Assembly: GCA_030602315.1 (NCBI GenBank)
Contig: JAUVZY010000011.1
Span: 30,962 to 94,961 of the forward strand
Direction of reading: 5' to 3'
Source of the DNA: Pseudomonadaceae bacterium
Lineage (GTDB): Bacteria > Pseudomonadota > Gammaproteobacteria > Pseudomonadales > Pseudomonadaceae
Length of the DNA stretch: 64,000 nt
Shown here: positions 42,203 through 48,879 of the stretch, piece after piece
Position numbering within the stretch: the stretch's first letter is position 1
How the letters are laid out: each line of letters begins with the position of its first letter
Made by a program: the position numbers and the translations under genes
Notes under the pieces: model-generated
Databases searched by the model: none
Seen by the model: the letters and a program-made list of their open reading frames with translations, nothing else
Told to the model about the DNA's origin: nothing

Positions 42203-42751
42203 TCAACCCAGCCTCTCCCCCAACACCGCCCTCACCTGCCCCACCCACTTGGCCAAACGCTCGTCCGTGTACATCCCCTGGGTACGCTGGTCGATGACCA
42301 GGCCGACGAATTTGCCGTCTTTCAGCGAATCGGAGTGGTTGAAGGTGTAGCCCTCGTTGGCCCAGTCGTCGGCGACGATGTCGGCGCCGTAGCCCTGGAA
42401 CACGGTGTACAACGCCATCAACGAGCTGGCGAAGCGGTCGGCGTAGCGTTCCTGGGCGCCGAGGCCGAAGAAGGCGATGCGTTTGCCGGTGAAGTCGGGG
42501 TTGTCCATCTGCAGCAGGAACTCTTCCCAGTTCGGCTCCAGGCAGCCGGCGGATTTGCCGGGGATCTGGCCGATGCCGTAGCTGGGGGTGCCGAGGATCA
42601 GGGCGTCGTACTTGAGCATGTCGGCCGGGGTGATGCGGTTGACGTTGACCGGCTTGTCCGCCAGTTCGTCACCCAGCAGCTTGTGGATTTTTTTGGCGAT
42701 CAGGCGGGTGGTGCCGGTTTCGGTGCCGAAGAAGATGCCGATCTTGTTCAT
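42203..42751 (-). CDS. Long-chain flavodoxin
   Basis: A 182-residue flavodoxin with the FMN phosphate loop GTETGTT (residues 9-15), the 60s loop (TPSYGIGQIPGKSAGCLEPNWEEFL), and the 90s loop region (FGLGAQERYADRF). The 20-residue insertion typical of long-chain flavodoxins is in the DWANEGYTFNHSDSL region, and DGKFVGLVIDQ matches the class. An electron carrier used by flavodoxin-dependent reductases; the family also includes the nitrogenase donor NifF of diazotrophs, but no nif genes are here. Start at the ATG at 42751. Monocistronic. Confidence 0.92.
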   Translation of the reverse strand: MNKIGIFFGTETGTTRLIAKKIHKLLGDELADKPVNVNRITPADMLKYDALILGTPSYGIGQIPGKSAGCLEPNWEEFLLQMDNPDFTGKRIAFFGLGAQERYADRFASSLMALYTVFQGYGADIVADDWANEGYTFNHSDSLKDGKFVGLVIDQRTQGMYTDERLAKWVGQVRAVLGERLG

Positions 42752-42954
42752 CAGTGGACTCGCAGTCAGGAAGTGGGCGCCAGCGTTGTCGCAAGACGGA
42801 CATAACCGCGCGCCAGACGGGCTTTTCAGAGCCCGGCTGCAAGTTCCATTCCTCGGGTTGCCCGCCGTGGCGATTAGCGCACCGGCCACTTTCACGACGC
42901 CGAAGCACGCTTATCGATTGCAGCCGATAGCCCTTCAGCTCAACGGCCAGCCGC

Positions 42955-43917
42955 TCACCGCTCGGGCGCGCTCGCCTCCTCGTCACGCTGGAACACCAGC
43001 GCCTTGAGGCCGCCGGCCGGTTCGATGTCGGGGAATTCCGGCGGGTTGGCCAGCCGCTCGACGAAGCGCAGCGCGGGCGCCACGGCGGCGGCCTCGTCGA
43101 TCAGGAAGTCAGCGACGATTTCCGGGTCGTTGACGCAGGCCAGCACCCGTCCGCCGGGGCTGAGCAGCTCCGGTAGCCGGCGCAGTACCTTGCGGTAGTC
43201 GCGGGTGAGGATGAAGCTGCCCTTCTGGAAGGATGGCGGGTCGGCGACGATCAGGTCGTACGGGCCGAGCCGCGCGAGCCGCCCCCAGGACTTCAGCAGG
43301 TCGTAGGCGAAAAAGCTGACCTTCGACAGGTCATGGCCGTTCAGCCGGTGATTTTCCCGACCGCGGGAAAGGGCCGCCCCGGCCATGTCGAGATTCACCA
43401 CCTGCTCGGCACCGCCGGCGATGGCCGCCACGGAAAAGCCGCAGGTGTAGGCGAACAGATTGAGCACCCGGCGCCCCGCCGCCTGTTCGCGCACCCAGCG
43501 CCGGCCGTAGCGCATGTCGAGAAACAGGCCGCTGTTCTGGTTGCGGCAAAAATCCAGGCGAAAGCGCAGACCGTCCTCGAGGATGTCGTGCTGCTCGATG
43601 GGCTTGCCTGCCAGGCGCTCGGTTTCGGCGCCGGGGCGATAACGGTGCTGCAACAGCAGCGTTTCACCGCCCGCACGCTGCCAAAGCGGCGTTGCCGCCA
43701 GGGCCTGAAGCCGCGCCTGCAGCGAGGCCAGCGCCACTTCGCCGGGGTCTCGGTAGAGCGCCACCAGCAGTACGCCCTGCAGCCAGTCGACGGTGATCTG
43801 CTCGAGCCCCGGCCAGCAGCGACCGCGGCCGTGCAGCAGTCGCCGCGCTTCGGACGGCGCCGGATCCAGCGCCTGCAGCAGGTGCCGCTCCAGGGTATCG
43901 AGGGCTTCGGGGGTCAT
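42955..43917 (-). CDS. RlmI-like 23S rRNA methyltransferase (class I SAM)
   Basis: A 320-residue methyltransferase of the RlmI/YccW family. Landmarks: the PUA-like N-terminal part; LDMRYGRRWVREQAAGRRVLNLFAYTCGFSVAAIAGGAEQVVNLDMAG (SAM-binding region); VADPPSFQKGSFILTRDYRKVLRRLPELLSPGGRVLACVNDPEI; and the C-terminal end. Likely methylates 23S rRNA cytosine; RlmI itself is about 400 residues, so this is a shorter relative with a reduced N-terminal domain. The ATG at 43917 is the first plausible start. Confidence 0.8.
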   Translation of the reverse strand: MTPEALDTLERHLLQALDPAPSEARRLLHGRGRCWPGLEQITVDWLQGVLLVALYRDPGEVALASLQARLQALAATPLWQRAGGETLLLQHRYRPGAETERLAGKPIEQHDILEDGLRFRLDFCRNQNSGLFLDMRYGRRWVREQAAGRRVLNLFAYTCGFSVAAIAGGAEQVVNLDMAGAALSRGRENHRLNGHDLSKVSFFAYDLLKSWGRLARLGPYDLIVADPPSFQKGSFILTRDYRKVLRRLPELLSPGGRVLACVNDPEIVADFLIDEAAAVAPALRFVERLANPPEFPDIEPAGGLKALVFQRDEEASAPER

Positions 43918-44080
43918 GCGGTCTCTCGGAAAGCCGGCCGCACGATCCGCACAGGGAGCGCCGCCAGTCAGGTAAAGGGAACGGTTTGGTTGATTGGAGC
44001 TAGCGCCAAGTGTACCCGCATCGCTTTGCGCGCCCACCCGAGAGGTTTTGCCCAGCACGCATCCGACCGTTGGAACCGCG

Positions 44081-44125
44081 CGCGGGCAAGCGGAGGCACC
44101 AATGGGGTGCCGTCCCGCGTTTTTT
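44081..44125 (+). terminator. Strong plus-strand intrinsic terminator without an upstream plus-strand gene
   Basis: CGCGGG (44081-44086) pairs with CCCGCG (44114-44119); inside it GGCACC (44095-44100) pairs with GGTGCC (44106-44111). TTTTTT follows at 44120-44125. The nearest plus-strand CDS upstream is over 2 kb away, so this may end an unannotated RNA or act as a leader attenuator for the 44260 gene. Confidence 0.7.
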
Positions 44126-44193
44126 CACCACCGCTAGCGCAGGGCCAGCCGAAACTCCCCGCTCGGTGCGCCTCGCTCGCAGCACACCCTGTG

Positions 44194-44259
44194 CTCGATT
44201 TCGCCCAGCAACAGCGCTAGCATCCAGCGCCCCTCTCACGGCCACATCAAGGAATGATC
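44194..44259 (+). repeat. Leader homologous to 40800-40864
   Basis: The 66 nt from CTCGAT to the ATG at 44260, including CGCTAGCATC, TCACGGC, CATCAAGGA and GATC, align with the leader of the 40865 gene. See that entry. Confidence 0.6.
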
Positions 44260-44724
44260 ATGCCGAACAATCCCTATGCGGCACCCGCCGCCGCCCTCGA
44301 CGACGCCAGCGCTGCCGCTGGAGCGATCTATTCCCCCAACCAGATTGCGGCCGGCACCCTGCTCGGTGGCCCAATAGCGGCGATTTTCTTTCTGCGGGCC
44401 AATTTCAATCAGCTAAACGCCTTTGAGGCCGCGCGGAGCACGCTGGTCTGGGGCTCGGCGATAGTGATGGCGCTGTTCGCGCTGGCATTCGTATTACCCG
44501 ACGACTTCCCAGGCCTGCCTTTCAGCGTCGCCGCTGCCTTTGGAGCGCGTGCTACGGCAGAGAAGCTGCAATTGACAAAAGAAGCCATCGCCAGCTCGGC
44601 TACCCATCGTTTCCAGTCGAACTGGAAAGTCTTCGGCGTGGGGCTTTTGTCCATCGCGATCAGCGTGGCAGTGGTGCTGGGCGTGCTCTTCGCGCTTTCA
44701 GCCTTGGTCCTTGTTTCGCTGTAA
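44260..44724 (+). CDS. Small polytopic membrane protein of unknown function
   Basis: A 154-residue protein starting MPNNPYAAPAAALDD. Hydrophobic segments are QIAAGTLLGGPIAAIFFLRA, STLVWGSAIVMALFALAFVLP and a C-terminal LLSIAISVAVVLGVLFALSALVLVSL, so three to four spans. The Pro/Asn/Ala-rich N-terminus is typical of small pseudomonad membrane proteins. The ATG at 44260 follows AAGGA at better spacing than the ATG at 44254. It shares its leader and first codons with the 40865 gene. No catalytic motif. Confidence 0.65.
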   Translation: MPNNPYAAPAAALDDASAAAGAIYSPNQIAAGTLLGGPIAAIFFLRANFNQLNAFEAARSTLVWGSAIVMALFALAFVLPDDFPGLPFSVAAAFGARATAEKLQLTKEAIASSATHRFQSNWKVFGVGLLSIAISVAVVLGVLFALSALVLVSL

Positions 44725-44784
44725 GCCCTTCCCCGGCGAGCCGGAGGACCGTAACTCTGGCTTGCCGCTTTCCATGCCTGTCAG

Positions 44785-45381
44785 TCAGGCACCCGCCGCA
44801 AACCCCGCCGCATCCATCCGCCACACCCCCGCCCCCAGCTCCTGCGCATCCCTCGGTTCATGGGTCACGCAGAGCATGGCCATGCCGGGGTGGGCGTCGA
44901 GCAGTTGGCGGATCAGCCGGCGCAGTTCGTTGGCGCGGTCGGCGTCGAGGCTGGCGAAGGGTTCGTCGAGCAGCAGCAGGTCGGGCTTGATGGCCAGCGC
45001 GCGGGCCAGCGCGGCGCGGCGGGCCATGCCGAGGGAAAGCTGGTCGGGCAGGAGGTCGGCGGCCTGGGGCAAGCCGACTTCGGCCAGCAGGCGACTGATC
45101 TCGGCGGGACTGGCGCCGACCATGGCGAGGTTCTGGCGGACGGTGCGCCAGGGCAGCAGGCGGTGCTCCTGGAACAGGTAGCCGATGCGGGTGCCGGGGG
45201 CGAGGCGGATCATCGCCGCCGGCACCCGCGGGTCGAGGCCGGCGATGGCGTTGATCAGCGTGGTCTTGCCGATGCCGGAGGGGCCGAGCAGGCAGATGCG
45301 GTCGCCGGGGCGGAGCGTGGCGTCGACGCGCCCGAGGATCGGGTGGCCGCAGGCCGCACCGTCGATCGCCAGATCAAGCAT
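44785..45381 (-). CDS. ABC importer ATP-binding protein (short SsuB/TauB type)
   Basis: A 198-residue ATPase: Walker A GPSGIGKTTL, Q-loop YLFQEHRLLPW, signature LSLGM, Walker B LLLLDEP, D-loop SLD and H-switch THEP. The signature is LSLGM rather than LSGGM/LSGGQ, an atypical third residue. It is about 50 residues shorter than TauB/SsuB, ending soon after the H-loop. It overlaps the permease stop by 8 bp, and the permease overlaps the binding-protein stop by ATGA, so all three form one coupled operon importing a small ligand such as a sulfonate-, taurine- or nitrate-like compound (inference). Confidence 0.85.
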   Translation of the reverse strand: MLDLAIDGAACGHPILGRVDATLRPGDRICLLGPSGIGKTTLINAIAGLDPRVPAAMIRLAPGTRIGYLFQEHRLLPWRTVRQNLAMVGASPAEISRLLAEVGLPQAADLLPDQLSLGMARRAALARALAIKPDLLLLDEPFASLDADRANELRRLIRQLLDAHPGMAMLCVTHEPRDAQELGAGVWRMDAAGFAAGA

Positions 45382-46144
45382 GCGGCACCCCGGCTTCGCG
45401 CCAGGCCGAGGCGCGGCGCTCCAGCGGCTGCAGCACCAGCAGCTCGATGGCCTGCACCACCGCGATGAAGGCCAGGCTGTAGGCGAGGATGGTGGCCACG
45501 TCGAACACCTGGAAGGCCATGTGCAGCATGAAGCCCACACCATCGGAGCGGCCGAGCAGCTCCACCACCAGCACGATCTTCCAGATCAGCGCCAGCCCGC
45601 CGCGGGTGGCGGCCATGAAGTAGGGAAACAGTTGCGGCGCCCACACATCCTTCAGGCGCTGCCAGCGGGTGAAGCGGTAGACGCGGGCCATCTGCTCGAG
45701 CTTGGGGTCGAGGCTGCGCGCCCCTTCGCGCAGGGTGACGGTGACGTTGGGCACCTTGTTGATCACCACCGCGAGCACGGCGGCCACTTCCACCAGGCCG
45801 AACCAGACATAGAGCAGGATGATGGTGACCAGCGCCGGCAGGTTGAGAAACAGCACCAACAGCGGATCGAGCAGCGCATTGGCGGTGGCCGAGCGGCCCA
45901 TCCACAAGCCCAGCGCGCTACCGAGCAGCATCGCCAGGGCGAAGGCGATCAGCACTCGGCGCAGGGTGACGGCCAGGTGATGCAGCAGCTCGCCGCTCTG
46001 CAGCGCCTGCCAGAGCGAATCGAGCACGGCGAGCGGGGTGGGCAGCACGGCGCTGTCGAGGATCACGGCGACCACCGCCCAAAGCGCCACGGCAGCCGGC
46101 AGGCTGACCCAGTAGCCCCAGCGCGGCGCCCTGGCGTTGCTCAT
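45374..46144 (-). CDS. ABC importer inner-membrane permease
   Basis: A 256-residue permease of the nitrate/sulfonate/taurine (NitT/TauT) family with about six transmembrane helices. The EAA loop for ATPase docking is present (QMARVYRFTRWQRLKDVWAP .. FPYFMAATRGGLALIW). Family landmarks include LAVTLRRVLIAFALAMLLGSALGLWMG. Start overlaps the preceding binding-protein stop as ATGA. Confidence 0.9.
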   Translation of the reverse strand: MSNARAPRWGYWVSLPAAVALWAVVAVILDSAVLPTPLAVLDSLWQALQSGELLHHLAVTLRRVLIAFALAMLLGSALGLWMGRSATANALLDPLLVLFLNLPALVTIILLYVWFGLVEVAAVLAVVINKVPNVTVTLREGARSLDPKLEQMARVYRFTRWQRLKDVWAPQLFPYFMAATRGGLALIWKIVLVVELLGRSDGVGFMLHMAFQVFDVATILAYSLAFIAVVQAIELLVLQPLERRASAWREAGVPHA

Positions 46145-47151
46145 GGCCGCGCCTGATAGAACAGCTGCTCGGGCATCAGCCGCTCGGGTCGGGTGCCGGT
46201 GGCCAGCAGCAGTTCGCGCAGCGCGCGGATACTCGCTTGGTCCAGTGGCACGGGGACGCCGGCGATGAAGCTGTCGCGCAGGGCGGCGAACACCGCGTCA
46301 TCGTCGGCGCGCATCAGCGGGCGGATGGCGTTCCAGTGCTCGGGGTGGGCGGCGAGCTGCTGCTTGGTCTGGCGCAGCGCGCGATGGAAGCGTTCGATCA
46401 GCTCGGGGTGGTCCTTCGCCCACTCGGCCGGGAACAGGTAGCCGAGCACCGGCAGGTTGGGGGTGAGGCCGGCGCCCTCGAGCAGCTCGTCCATGGTGAA
46501 GGCGGTGCTCACGCCGCCCTCCCCGCGCATGCGGGCGGCGAAGTGCCAGAAGGTCAGTAGCGCATCCACCTGACCACGGCGCAGCGACTGTGCCAACAGC
46601 GGCGGCGCGCCGAACTGGACGGTGGCCTGCCTGGCCAGATCGATACCCTGCTCCCTGGCGGCGCGCTGCAGCAGCAGCCAACCCTGGCCGTCCGGCCCAC
46701 CGGCGACGCCGAGGCGCTTGCCGACCAGGTCTTCGAGCGTCTTGATGGCGCTGCCTTCGGGCACCATCACTTCGCCGATCTGCGAGGAAAACGGCAGGAA
46801 CAGATAAGAAGTGCCAGCCTCGTGCCGCGCCTGAGCCCAAAGCACGTCGCTCACCGCGCCATCGGCGCTGCCGCTGGTTACCGCCAGGCGCGAGGCCGGC
46901 ACGTCGGCTACCAGGCGCACCTTGAGTTCGAAGCCGTGGGCACGATCCAGCCCCTGGCGCTGCAGGTGGTCCAGCTCCCAGTGGGCGGTGCCGAACTGCA
47001 GGACGGACAGCCTGAGCGCCGGCAGATCCTGCGCCTGGGCAGTGGCGCTGACGGCCAACAGCAGCCCGGCGAAGAAGGCAGGCGCGCTCAGGCGAACAGC
47101 CTTCCAGGCGCGGCGAATACGGCGGGCGAACGACAGGGAAATCTGGCTCAT
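46141..47151 (-). CDS. ABC importer periplasmic solute-binding protein
   Basis: A 336-residue NMT1/THI5- or SsuA-like binding protein. A twin-arginine-like stretch (RRIRRAWKAVRLSAPAFFAGLLLAVSATAQA) is the signal sequence, but no clear S-R-R-x-F-L-K motif, so Sec export is likelier. The body has LSVLQFGTAHWELDHLQRQGLDRAHGFEL, RLVADVPASRLAVTSGSADG and GKRLGVAGGPDGQGWLLLQRAA. It precedes permease and ATPase in a coupled operon. The ligand is not predictable from sequence. The next gene upstream, a cytochrome c, is on the same strand but separated by a repeat-bearing gap. Confidence 0.85.
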   Translation of the reverse strand: MSQISLSFARRIRRAWKAVRLSAPAFFAGLLLAVSATAQAQDLPALRLSVLQFGTAHWELDHLQRQGLDRAHGFELKVRLVADVPASRLAVTSGSADGAVSDVLWAQARHEAGTSYLFLPFSSQIGEVMVPEGSAIKTLEDLVGKRLGVAGGPDGQGWLLLQRAAREQGIDLARQATVQFGAPPLLAQSLRRGQVDALLTFWHFAARMRGEGGVSTAFTMDELLEGAGLTPNLPVLGYLFPAEWAKDHPELIERFHRALRQTKQQLAAHPEHWNAIRPLMRADDDAVFAALRDSFIAGVPVPLDQASIRALRELLLATGTRPERLMPEQLFYQARP

Positions 47152-47356
47152 GTCCGCAGGGTACGAAGGCCGGCGGGCGGTCCGAATAGTACTTTGGTGT
47201 GCCCCGTGGAGTGCGTTGGTCGCATGGTGACGCGTGAAGCAGAACGACGTGGATTGCGGGCCGGCCGGCCGCGGGCCGGTTGGTGGGATGCAGCGCGTCT
47301 GGCGCACGGTGACCGCTCGCCATCCTCTCGTGGCTCTGCGCATCAGCCGGCACCGA

Positions 47357-47443
47357 CCCGTAGGGTGGACAACGGCGTAGCCTTGTCCACCGTCGCGCAC
47401 ATCCACCGGCCGGTGGGTGGGTAGGCGCAATCCACCCTACGGG
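47357..47443. repeat. Palindromic intergenic repeat, composite of two inward-facing units
   Basis: The outer arms CCCGTAGGGTGGA (47357-47369) and TCCACCCTACGGG (47431-47443) are perfect 13-bp inverted repeats. Inside the left unit GGTGGACAA (47364-47372) pairs with TTGTCCACC (47383-47391) over 10 nt. The TAG stop of the cytochrome c gene (47439-47437) lies within the right arm. The same GGTGGACAA/TTGTCCACC hairpin with 10-nt loop occurs in hrpA and, with 8-nt loop, at 53075. Confidence 0.75.
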
Positions 47444-48117
47444 GCGGGCGACTTTATGGCGTCGGCAAGCGGGCGCATTCCGGCGAAATAGTCGACGACC
47501 GCCTGGGCCTGCTCCTCGCTCAGGGCACGGGCGACGCTGCCCATCAGGTCGTCTTCGTCGTTCTTGCGCGTGCCCTGGCGCCAGGCGTCGAGCTGGGCTT
47601 TGAGGTATGGCGCGCCCTGCCCCACCAGCGGCGGCACATCATCGCCCAGGCCAACGCCACCCGGCCCGTGGCACGACACGCAGGCCGGCACCTTGCCGGC
47701 AGGATCGCCGCGCAGCGCCAAGGTGGCGCCAAGTGATTCGGCGGTCGGGGCGTCGGTCGGATAAGCAGGTGCCGGCAGCGCTGAGAGCGTCTGGCTGACG
47801 GCCTGGATTTCAGCCTCGCTCAGCGCCCTGGCGATCGGCTGCATCATCGGGTCGATCCGCGTACCGGCGCGAAAGTCGGCCAGCTGCTTGGCCAGGTAGG
47901 CGGCCTGCAGACCGGCCAGACGCGGCACCGCGGCCGCCGGAATGCCCAGCGCGTCGGCGTTGTGGCAACTGGCGCAGGCGGCGGCAGCGGGATCGGCGCC
48001 GCCTTTGGCATGAATCCGTGCGCCGTCAACGGCCGGGCGATCGCTCGCCGCGGCGAGGGCCGGCAGCGCCAGCCCGAGCAGGCAAACCCTGAAAACAGAC
48101 CGACGAAACAGCTGCAT
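47437..48117 (-). CDS. Periplasmic dihaem cytochrome c (c4 type)
   Basis: A 226-residue exported cytochrome (signal sequence FRRSVFRVCLLGLALPALAAA). Two haem-binding CXXCH motifs, CASCH and CVSCH, are separated by about 95 residues, each followed by a methionine-bearing helix (PMMQPIARAL and DDLMGSVARAL) that can supply the axial Met. Such c4 proteins carry electrons to terminal oxidases. GGAGGGCGCGCC precedes the ATG. The stop codon is inside an intergenic palindrome. The oxidase partner is not in the window. Confidence 0.92.
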   Translation of the reverse strand: MQLFRRSVFRVCLLGLALPALAAASDRPAVDGARIHAKGGADPAAAACASCHNADALGIPAAAVPRLAGLQAAYLAKQLADFRAGTRIDPMMQPIARALSEAEIQAVSQTLSALPAPAYPTDAPTAESLGATLALRGDPAGKVPACVSCHGPGGVGLGDDVPPLVGQGAPYLKAQLDAWRQGTRKNDEDDLMGSVARALSEEQAQAVVDYFAGMRPLADAIKSPAP

Positions 48118-48219
48118 GGCGCGCCCTCCTCCCGATGGCCTGATCAGGACAGGCCCGGTCATTCGACCGGCGGCGCAACGAATGATCGGCACGCTTTGGT
48201 CAGGCGGGTCGCAGGCGCC

Positions 48220-48753
48220 TCAGCGCGTGGCGGGGATCTTCTTCATCGCTTCGATCCATTGCGGGTCGAAGCGGGTCTGCTCGGTGTCCAGCCCCTGCTC
48301 GGCCATGCGCTCCTTGTGCCGGTCGATGTCGTGGACCATCTGGCTCATCTCGCCAAGGTTGCCATCGAGCTGGTGCATCTGGGTCACCCCCAGGTGGTAG
48401 AAGCGCAGCACTTTCATCGCGGTCGGATCGTTGGCGGCGACTCCGGCCTTCACATGGTGCATCACGTTGGTGATGCTCATCAGATGACGCTTGAGCGCCC
48501 AGCCGTAGCGGGCCGGCGCCATCCAGGGTTTGGGCCACAGCTGGGTGCGCACCACCAGCACGGTGGCCAGCAGCCCGGCGATCACGCCGGTCAGGTTCCA
48601 GCGGAAGTTGTCGCCACCCGGCGCGCCGAACAGCTGTACCGAGAGGCTCGCAAACAGCATGCCGAGCACGACGAAGATGCCGAGCACGAGCATGGCGATG
48701 CGGCGGGTCTGCTGGCGGTAGGTTTCGCCGCTCATGGGCTGGATTTCGAACAT
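48220..48753 (-). CDS. DUF3087 family membrane protein
   Basis: A 177-residue protein starting MFEIQPMSGETYRQQTRRIA. Two transmembrane segments (IAMLVLGIFVVLGMLFASLS and LTGVIAGLLATVLVV) are followed by a cytosolic helical tail (SITNVMHHVKAGVAANDPTAMKVLRFYHLGVTQMHQLDGN). This matches the pseudomonad DUF3087 family, which regularly precedes hrpA, as here. Start at the ATG at 48753 behind AAGGACTTGGCCC. Function unknown. Confidence 0.85.
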   Translation of the reverse strand: MFEIQPMSGETYRQQTRRIAMLVLGIFVVLGMLFASLSVQLFGAPGGDNFRWNLTGVIAGLLATVLVVRTQLWPKPWMAPARYGWALKRHLMSITNVMHHVKAGVAANDPTAMKVLRFYHLGVTQMHQLDGNLGEMSQMVHDIDRHKERMAEQGLDTEQTRFDPQWIEAMKKIPATR

Positions 48754-48879
48754 GGGCCAAGTCCTTGGGGCAGTCAGCGTGGCGTGCAAGGGTAGCGGCT
48801 GGCCGACCGCCGGGCCAGCGCGGCGCGCACGGGGCGGACCGCGCTCACCCTGCCAGCCCGGGCGGTGCGCCGGGCCGGC

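Larger units (their letters stand above)
43918..44259. other. 342-bp intergenic region with an orphan plus-strand terminator
   Basis: Between the divergent methyltransferase (minus) and the 44260 gene (plus). It contains a perfect plus-strand terminator (44081-44125) that no annotated upstream plus-strand gene explains, and the leader homologous to 40800-40864 (44194-44259). A short unannotated RNA could end at the terminator. Confidence 0.45.

Noticed and set aside
42203..42751. Nitrogenase flavodoxin NifF
   Set aside because: Long-chain flavodoxin is certain, but no nif genes nearby; NifF identity cannot be assigned from sequence alone.
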